NCBI RefSeq assembly: GCF_031844845.1
Contig: NZ_JAVRMB020000269.1
Coordinates: forward strand, 1-7,686
Length of the DNA stretch: 7,686 nucleotides
From: Endozoicomonas sp031844845
Lineage (GTDB): Bacteria > Pseudomonadota > Gammaproteobacteria > Pseudomonadales > Endozoicomonadaceae
Reading direction: 5' to 3'
This document shows, in pieces, positions 1 through 4,117 of this stretch (its first letter is position 1; each line of letters starts with the position of its first letter). The notes under the pieces are model-generated. The model searched no databases. It saw only the letters and a program-made list of their open reading frames with translations, and was not told the origin of the DNA. Both the position numbers and the translations under genes were made by a program.

Positions 1-18
1 GATGTGTATAAGAGACAG
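1..18. other. Residual Nextera/Tn5 mosaic-end adapter (not genomic)
   Basis: The first 18 bases, GATGTGTATAAGAGACAG, equal the last 18 bases of the 19-bp Tn5 mosaic end used in Nextera library preparation. The match is exact and sits at the very edge of the window, where an untrimmed adapter would be found. The vWA reading frame that follows hits a stop (TAA at 9-11) inside these bases, consistent with foreign sequence joined to a truncated gene. Confidence 0.95.
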
Positions 19-20
19 TC

Positions 21-341
21 ATTGTGTTATCCGATGGTGCTGATGCTGGCAATATCTTCAATGACGATGATTATAATATGACAGCTAGTGAGGTTCATTC
101 AGAGCTAAATGATAATAACTACTGCGATACAATAAGAAGCACTCTTGATAAAGAGGTTGATGGAGTATCGTTTCAATCAAAAATCGCCGTTATCGGTGTT
201 GGTTTTGATGCTACAAAAGACTCCAACCTTAAAACCTGTGCTGGTAAAGATAATGTGGTTGATGCCAGAGATGAAGACCATCTATACGACTTAATTATCA
301 GCCTTATCGCAGAAGAGATCGGCCACTTACACACTCTGTAA
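21..341 (+). CDS. von Willebrand factor A (vWA) domain protein, C-terminal fragment
   Basis: This is the C-terminal end of a protein whose 5' part lies beyond the contig edge. The frame reads IVLSDGADAGN at its start, the beta-strand plus (T/S)DG turn that supplies the last metal-ligating Asp of the MIDAS site in vWA domains. About 45 residues later comes KIAVIGVGFDATKDSNLKTC and then DHLYDLIISLIAEEIG, matching the usual closing pattern of the fold (hydrophobic strand, small residues, L..I/C segment, then a D..L..I..I helix). The DxSxS part of the MIDAS would be upstream and is not visible. A GTG at 24 is available as a start codon, but the frame is already inside the domain there, so it is not a believable start. 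vWA domains mediate metal-dependent protein-protein contacts; without the N-terminal part neither location nor partner can be inferred. The stop is TAA at 339-341. Confidence 0.75.
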   Translation: MVLSDGADAGNIFNDDDYNMTASEVHSELNDNNYCDTIRSTLDKEVDGVSFQSKIAVIGVGFDATKDSNLKTCAGKDNVVDARDEDHLYDLIISLIAEEIGHLHTL

Positions 342-351
342 ATAACCGAGC

Positions 352-370
352 TTTCCCTCGTTCCCACGCA
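352..370. repeat. 19-bp direct repeat, copy 1
   Basis: TTTCCCTCGTTCCCACGCA is found here and again, identically, at 533-551. This copy begins 10 bases after the stop of the vWA gene. The core CCTCGTTCCCACGC is, from memory, a recurring intergenic repeat in several gammaproteobacteria; that recollection could not be checked here. Confidence 0.7.
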
Positions 371-490
371 AAGTACGGGAGCGAGTCTGATGCAGTGCCC
401 CACGAAGCAAGCCAGATCTCCATAGCTCGTGACTCACCTTTCTTTACCATATAATAATAAACAGAAATATCTATCAGGCTTACTCACACC
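371..490. other. Intergenic stretch between vWA gene and Fic-like remnant
   Basis: No open frame of note. It contains a TATAAT hexamer at 450-455 in an AT-rich patch (ACCATATAATAATAAAC), about 35 bases upstream of the ATG at 491. The best -35-like match is GTGACT at 429-434, four of six to consensus but with only a 15-bp spacer. It could be the old promoter of the remnant gene. Confidence 0.35.
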
Positions 491-532
491 ATGTTTGAAA
501 CCATTGATAAGCTGAAAACACAACTGGATGCT

Positions 533-551
533 TTTCCCTCGTTCCCACGCA
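533..551. repeat. 19-bp direct repeat, copy 2
   Basis: An identical copy of the 19-bp repeat at 352-370, lying 181 bp downstream. It sits at the break point of the putative Fic-like frame, replacing what would be the next conserved residues. Confidence 0.7.
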
Positions 552-590
552 GATCGAAAACCGGGGCATATATGGTCCGCCCCGCGATGG

Positions 591-620
591 AAAACCGGGA
601 TCAGGTCTTTCTTCTTGACG
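591..620. repeat. About 30-bp dispersed repeat, copy 1
   Basis: This segment starts AAAACCGGGATCAGGTCTT and ends TTCTTGACG. It matches 7246-7275 at 26 of 30 positions by direct comparison, in the same orientation. The two copies lie about 6.6 kb apart, near opposite ends of the window. The GGTCAGGTCTT core resembles sequence often seen near REP-associated transposases, but that link is from memory. Confidence 0.6.
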
Positions 621-703
621 ATCTTAAAATATGAGTCAGGACTTCCTTTTTGAGTTACAAATAGGTTTAACTTTTCAACTTTAAAATCGGAGTATGCCGG
701 TTT

Positions 704-796
704 TGCGTATTCTGGCTAATCGTGAACATGTTTTCTGGTAAAGCGTGAACACGAATTCTGGCCAGGCGTGAAGAAGGATTCTGGCTGATCGTGAAC
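704..796. repeat. IS21 left end: four direct transposase-binding boxes at 23-bp spacing
   Basis: Four copies of TTCTGG-N5-CGTGAAC start at 710, 733, 756 and 779, exactly 23 bp apart. The third ends CGTGAAG instead of CGTGAAC. IS21-family ends carry multiple such repeats as binding sites for the IstA transposase. A 23-bp step is slightly over two helical turns, placing the boxes on roughly the same DNA face. Confidence 0.88.
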
Positions 797-811
797 ATTT
801 TTGGCCGATTT

Positions 812-858
812 CCAGAATCGTGTTCACGACTCCAGAATTCATGGTCACGACACCAGAA
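812..858. repeat. Inverted CCAGAA/GTTCACG boxes downstream of the IS21 left end
   Basis: CCAGAA occurs at 812, 832 and 853. The second and third are preceded by TTCACGACT and GTCACGACA, so they are inverted versions of the TTCTGG...CGTGAAC box. They lie about 100 bp ahead of istA and point against the four direct boxes. They could be an operator for transposase autoregulation, or the leftover end of a second, nested element. Confidence 0.6.
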
Positions 859-953
859 TATCGCAGGTAACGTGAATATCTCCCTTTCCTAAGCATTGAT
901 TTCGTTCAACTTGTGCCGCTTCCCTTAACTCACAACCACAGGGAACAGCGGCC
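859..953 (+). promoter_or_regulatory. istA leader region with weak ribosome binding site
   Basis: The 95 bases ahead of istA hold no other gene. A purine stretch AGGGA at 940-944 precedes the ATG at 954 by nine bases and is a plausible Shine-Dalgarno site; a second ATG lies at 960. No clear -35/-10 pair was found, although TTGATT occurs around 896. Confidence 0.4.
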
Positions 954-2508
954 ATGCCAATGAAAACGAGGTTATCAATGCGTAAAACCAGGGAGATTTT
1001 TCGACTCCGATTCGAGTGTCGGCTAACCATCCGACAGATTGCTATCAGCCTCCGGGTCAGCACCGGTGTCGTCACCAAATACCTGAACCTATTCAGTGAA
1101 TCCGGCCTGCACTGGCCACTGCCAGACGAGATGGACGACACTGCTCTGATCAACCTGCTCTCACCCGACGCCATCAACCGACGGTATGAGGGGCTGACCG
1201 ATCCTGACTGGATTGAGGTTCACCGTACCCTCAAGCGCAAGGGGATGACCAAGCAGCTGATCTGGGAAGAGTACTGTGACGTCTACCCCCCACAACCACT
1301 ACAGCTATCCTCAGTTCTGCCACCGCTACAATGAGTGGCGTAAAAAGCAGAAGCGCTCAATGCGGCAGGAACACCGGGGCGGAGAAAAGCTGTTTATTGA
1401 CTATGCCGGTCTGACCGTACCCATCGTCAGCCGGGAGACAGGAGAAACAGCGCCTGCACAGGTCTTTGTCGCGGTACTGGGGGCTTCCAGTTACACCTAT
1501 GCTGAAGCCAGCTGGACGCAGGGGCTGCAAGACTTTCTCTGTTCCCAGGCCCGGGCATTCCAATTCTTTGTCGGTGTGTCCCAGTTACTGGTGCCGGATA
1601 ACCTGAGAAGCGCGGTATCCAAAGCTTGCCGTTACGAGCCGCAAATCAACCGGAGCTACCAGCACCTGGCTGAACACTTCAATACATCCATCATGCCAGC
1701 CCGGCCTTACAAACCGAAGGATAAGGCCAAGGTAGAGGTCGGTGTTCAGGTGGTTGAACGCTGGATTTTAATGCGCTTGCGTCATACCACGTTCTTCTCC
1801 CTGGCTGAGCTGAATCAGGAAATACGACGCCTGCTGGAAGACCTCAATAACCGGCCTTTCAAACAGCAACCCGGCAGCCGTCGCACACTTTATGAGCAAC
1901 TGGACAAACCGGCGTTAAGGCCCTTGCCACGGGAATCGTTTGAATACATCGAGTTCAAGTATGCCCGGGTCAATATTGATTACCATGTGCAGTACGAAAA
2001 GCACTCGTACTCGGTGCCCCATCAGCTGGTGCGGGAGCAGGTGGAGATCCGGGCGGGTCAGCAGCTGGTGCAGATTCTCTACAAGGGAAAGCCGGTGACC
2101 AGCCATCCCCGCAAGTGGAGTACAGGCTTTACCACCCGGCCAGAGCATATGCCAGAGCGACACCAGAAGCAGAAACAGTGGACACCCGGACGACTACTGA
2201 ACTGGGCACAAAAGCTGGGTTCCGACGTCTTGTGGTTTACTCAGCAACTCCTTGATAGCAAAGAGCACCCTGAACAGGCTTACCGTGCCTGTCTTGGGCT
2301 GCTTAATATGGAGCGGGAATACGGCGCTGACCGATTGAATGCTGCCTGCCATCGAGCCAGAAACAGTGGTGGTCGCCGGGTTGCCAATGTCCGCTCAATA
2401 TTACAATCGGGGTTGGACAAAATCCCGTTGAAGGAAGCGGAGGCCAACGACGATGCCCGAGTGACCCGAAGCCATGAAAACATCCGCGGCGCCGGATTTT
2501 ACCAGTGA
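954..2508 (+). pseudogene. istA: IS21-family transposase IstA, frameshifted
   Basis: IstA is the DDE recombinase of IS21 elements, cutting and joining element ends. The first frame (954-1334) gives an N-terminal part with a helix-turn-helix at about residues 24-46 (LTIRQIAISLRVSTGVVTKY). The second frame, usable from about 1289 to 2508, gives the catalytic core: LFIDYAG (first Asp), VPDNLRSAV (second Asp) and AKVEVGV (Glu), then a C-terminal domain with a YEKHSYSVPHQLV stretch. Protein homology passes from one frame to the other at a run of six C at 1286-1291: removing one C gives a continuous product of about 517 residues reading YPHNHYSYPQFC across the join. As written, the first frame ends prematurely at 1334. 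The cause is either a true one-base insertion or a homopolymer sequencing error. The start at ATG 954 is supported by AGGGA upstream. The stop lies 11 bases before istB. Confidence 0.9.
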
Positions 2509-2519
2509 GGAGCGAGACC

Positions 2520-3262
2520 ATGATCAATCAAACCCTGACTCGCCTTCGAAGCCTGCGCCTGAGTGGTATGGCCGATGCCCTGAACCTGCAGCGGGAACAG
2601 CCCGGCACTTACGAGGGCCTCAGCTTTGAAGAACGCCTGGCCCTGCTGATTGACCAGGAAGACACCGACCGCAATAACAAGCGTCTGGCCCGGCTACTCA
2701 AGGCCGCACGCTTCAAACTGGCAGCGACCCTGGAGGATATCGATTATGAACAACCCCGGGGCATCACCCGTTCCCAGATGGCGTCGCTGATCCCGGGTGA
2801 CTGGTTGAACAGGAAGCAGAACCTGTTGATCACCGGTCCTTGTGGCACGGGTAAATCTGGCTCAGTTGTGCCTTTGGACACAGTGTCTGCCAGCACGGTT
2901 ACAGTGTCCGGTACTTCCGCACCTCCCGATTGCTGGAGGCGATGACTATTTCTCATGGCGATGGCAGCTACAGCAAGCTGCTGCAGCAACTGGCCAAAGT
3001 CAACCTGCTGATACTGGACGACTGGGGGCTTGAACCTCTGACCCTGAGCCAGCGCAATGACCTGCTGGAAATTATGGATGACAGGCACAACCAGAGCTCC
3101 ACCATCGTCACCAGCCAGATTCCGGTATCAAAATGGCACGACAGCATTGGTGACGCGACGCTGGCGGATGCCATTCTGGACCGTCTGATCCATAACGCGC
3201 ACCGGCTGGAACTCAAGGGGAAATCCATGAGAAAAAATCAGGCCAAAACTGGAGGGTCGTGA
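2520..3262 (+). pseudogene. istB: IS21-family helper ATPase IstB, frameshifted
   Basis: IstB is the AAA+ ATPase that loads onto target DNA and stimulates IstA. The start is ATG 2520, giving MINQTLTRLRSLRLSGMADAL, the family's usual opening; the frame could extend to a GTG at 2505 but GAGGAG at 2507-2512 is well placed for 2520. Walker A is GPCGTGKS at residues 106-113. Directly after it the frame breaks: with one extra T at about 2858 (TCT-TGG for TCTGG) the translation continues as WLSCAFGHSVCQHGYSVRYF and then LLEAMT. The downstream frame carries Walker B, LLILDDWG, followed by STIVTSQIPVSKWHD and DAILDRLIHNAHRLELKGKSMRK, all typical of IstB. The corrected product would be about 247 residues, normal length. 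As written, translation stops at 2945, losing Walker B and everything after it, so the protein should be non-functional. Confidence 0.9.
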
Positions 3263-3313
3263 ACACACAGGCTACAAATATAAAAGAAGGGCAATGCTTG
3301 GGTAAGCGGAGAT

Positions 3314-3358
3314 GTTCACGCTTACCAGAATTAGCGTTCACGTTTGCCAGAATACGCA
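3314..3358. repeat. IS21 right end: two inverted transposase-binding boxes
   Basis: GTTCACG-N4-CCAGAA occurs at 3314-3330 and 3336-3352, 22 bp apart, followed by the terminal TACGCA. These are the inverted counterparts of the left-end boxes. The spacer is one base shorter (4 rather than 5), giving a 22-bp rather than 23-bp step, and there are only two boxes here against four on the left. Confidence 0.87.
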
Positions 3359-3384
3359 ACTGTCTCATAGTTAGAAAACGGGAA

Positions 3385-3393
3385 TGGTATAAT
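3385..3393 (+). promoter_or_regulatory. Extended -10 promoter-like box
   Basis: TGGTATAAT is a perfect extended -10 element (TGn plus TATAAT). It lies 27 bases beyond the right end of the IS21 element. No good -35 hexamer is seen 16-18 bases upstream (sequence around TCATAG), which is acceptable for extended -10 promoters. It would fire into the MITE-like unit; no clear gene lies downstream on this strand. Confidence 0.4.
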
Positions 3394-3418
3394 AGGGCAC
3401 CGTAAAACCTTTGTTTAT

Positions 3419-3581
3419 CCTAAATTCCGCAGTTGAGCTTCATAAAACAGTGAAAACTGTTGCAAGACTAGCTGCGGCGCACTTAATGCTGCTCACCCAT
3501 TGGGTGAAACGCCAAATTCTACTTAACCCTTTTGCTCCTGGGGCTACAGCAAACATTCAATTTTCAACTGCTGAATTTAGG
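3419..3581. mobile_element. 163-bp MITE-like unit with 19-bp terminal inverted repeats
   Basis: The left terminus CCTAAATTCCGCAGTTGAG (3419-3437) is matched at 17 of 19 positions by the reverse complement of 3563-3581, CCTAAATTCAGCAGTTGAA. The interior contains two further palindromes: AACAGT-GAAA-ACTGTT at 3446-3461, a stem capped by a GNRA-type tetraloop, and TCACCCA-T-TGGGTGA at 3493-3507. There is no credible coding content; the 81-codon frame across it simply runs through the inverted repeats. The terminus CCTAxATTC looks like the ends of some IS1380-family elements such as ISEcp1, so a non-autonomous derivative is possible. No target duplication is obvious (TTAT on the left, TTCA on the right). 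Confidence 0.6.
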
Positions 3582-3834
3582 TTCATCAGTCTCTTCGAAA
3601 TCGCTTACACGGAGGGGTTTTCGGTAGAAATTTTTTGTCCTTTGTCGAAATCCTGAAATATTTGGCTTATATCCGTATGGGTGGGTTGGGTCTCTTTAGT
3701 TTCCGGCACCCGTCCCCCGAACACCCCCCCCCCGTTCCGTATTTCCGTACTCCCCCCATTGAACCTACTGCGAGACTCCTAAAGCGTCTGTCCTTCGGCC
3801 AGAACTTGAGGCGTGTAGTTGTTGGGAGTTGCTG
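3582..3834. other. Unassigned segment with C10 homopolymer
   Basis: On the minus strand an open frame continues through this stretch from the transposase remnant (LPTTTRLKFWPKDRRFRSLAVGS...), but the translation matches nothing I recognise. A run of ten C at 3724-3733 interrupts it. Reading past that run in another minus-strand frame gives a second open stretch starting VRGRVPETKETQPTHTDISQ and ending at a stop near 3619. This may be a fragment of another decayed element with its frame broken at the homopolymer. Confidence 0.4.
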
Positions 3835-4080
3835 CTGCTTCGCTGCCGTGGCGTTGATGTGCAGCACAGCATGGTAATGATTGGACATGATGGCATAGGC
3901 ACAGACTTCAATCGCAAAGATATTCACCAATAACTGGAGACGATCAATGACCCACTGCCTGCGATGTTCGTAGTTGTTTCCCGAAAATTGATACTGACCG
4001 CAAAGCCATGCTCGGCGAACACAGCTTTCACCTTCAATCTTTTGCCGATTTAACTCGGCGCACTGGGCGTCCTTTATTTT
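3835..4080 (-). pseudogene. REP-associated tyrosine transposase (RAYT, Y1/HUH) remnant
   Basis: The minus strand encodes SCVRRAWLCGQYQFSG followed by NNYEHRRQWVIDRLQLLVNI and FAIEVCAYAIMSNHYHAVLH, a recognisable stretch of the RAYT/IS200-like family. These HUH enzymes act on REP-type hairpins; SNHYH contains the metal-binding HUH pair. The recognisable part runs from about 4026 down to about 3835. Before it, the reading KIKDAQCAELNRQKIEGE does not look like the family, and a TGA at 4081-4083 closes the frame upstream, so the conserved N-terminal strand is missing. After HINATAAKQ the family pattern also stops, so the catalytic Tyr region is gone. There is no sensible start codon. It is a doubly truncated internal fragment, consistent with the surrounding element debris. 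Confidence 0.75.
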
Positions 4081-4117
4081 TCATAGTAAATCTGTGTCGT
4101 TTATTTGACGGAAATTA

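Larger units (their letters stand above)
491..634 (+). pseudogene. Probable Fic-family N-terminal remnant interrupted by a repeat
   Basis: An ATG at 491 opens a 47-codon frame that begins MFETIDKLKTQLDAF and ends at TGA 632-634. The first 15 residues resemble the N-terminal helix of many Fic-family (AMPylator-type) proteins, which commonly start with a pattern like IDxLKxxLDxxRPLP. At exactly the point where RPLP would follow, the sequence becomes copy 2 of the 19-bp CCCTCGTTCCCACGC repeat, and after that the translation (PRRSKTGAYMVRP...) no longer resembles the family. No Fic catalytic motif (HPFxxGNGR) is present in the window. I read this as a gene truncated by repeat insertion or recombination. 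The identification rests on 15 residues from memory of the family, so it is tentative; a chance short ORF is the alternative. Confidence 0.35.
704..3358 (+). mobile_element. IS21-family insertion sequence, full length but with frameshifted istA and istB
   Basis: The element spans about 2.66 kb, in the range of IS21-family members. Its ends are inverted copies beginning TGCGTATTCTGGC on the left (704-716) and ending GCCAGAATACGCA on the right (3346-3358), with the family's TG...CA termini and subterminal repeated boxes at both ends. Inside, istA and istB lie in tandem on the plus strand, istB starting 11 bases after the istA stop. The homology may extend one base outward (TTGCG on the left, CGCAA on the right). 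No convincing target-site duplication is seen: the left flank reads CCGGTTT and the right flank ACTGTCT. This suggests an old insertion or rearrangement at one end. By eye the element is richer in G and C than the surrounding DNA, which fits acquisition from elsewhere. Confidence 0.93.

Noticed and set aside
342..703. CRISPR-like array from the repeated CCCTCGTTCCCACGC motif
   Set aside because: Only two copies, 181 bp apart, with one inside a broken reading frame and no cas genes; not an array.
845..1177. 110-codon minus-strand frame over the start of istA
   Set aside because: It is antisense to the conserved istA helix-turn-helix region and overlaps the transposase-binding boxes; no family resemblance.
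1286..1291. Programmed frameshift joining the two istA frames
   Set aside because: IS21-family IstA is normally one continuous frame, and no stimulatory structure or typical slippery heptamer was seen. A one-base insertion or sequencing error is simpler, particularly since istB is also frameshifted.
3411..3656. 81-codon plus-strand frame (NSAVELHKTVKTVARLAAAH...)
   Set aside because: It runs straight through both terminal inverted repeats and both internal palindromes of the MITE-like unit, so the open frame is better explained as a by-product of that non-coding repeat.
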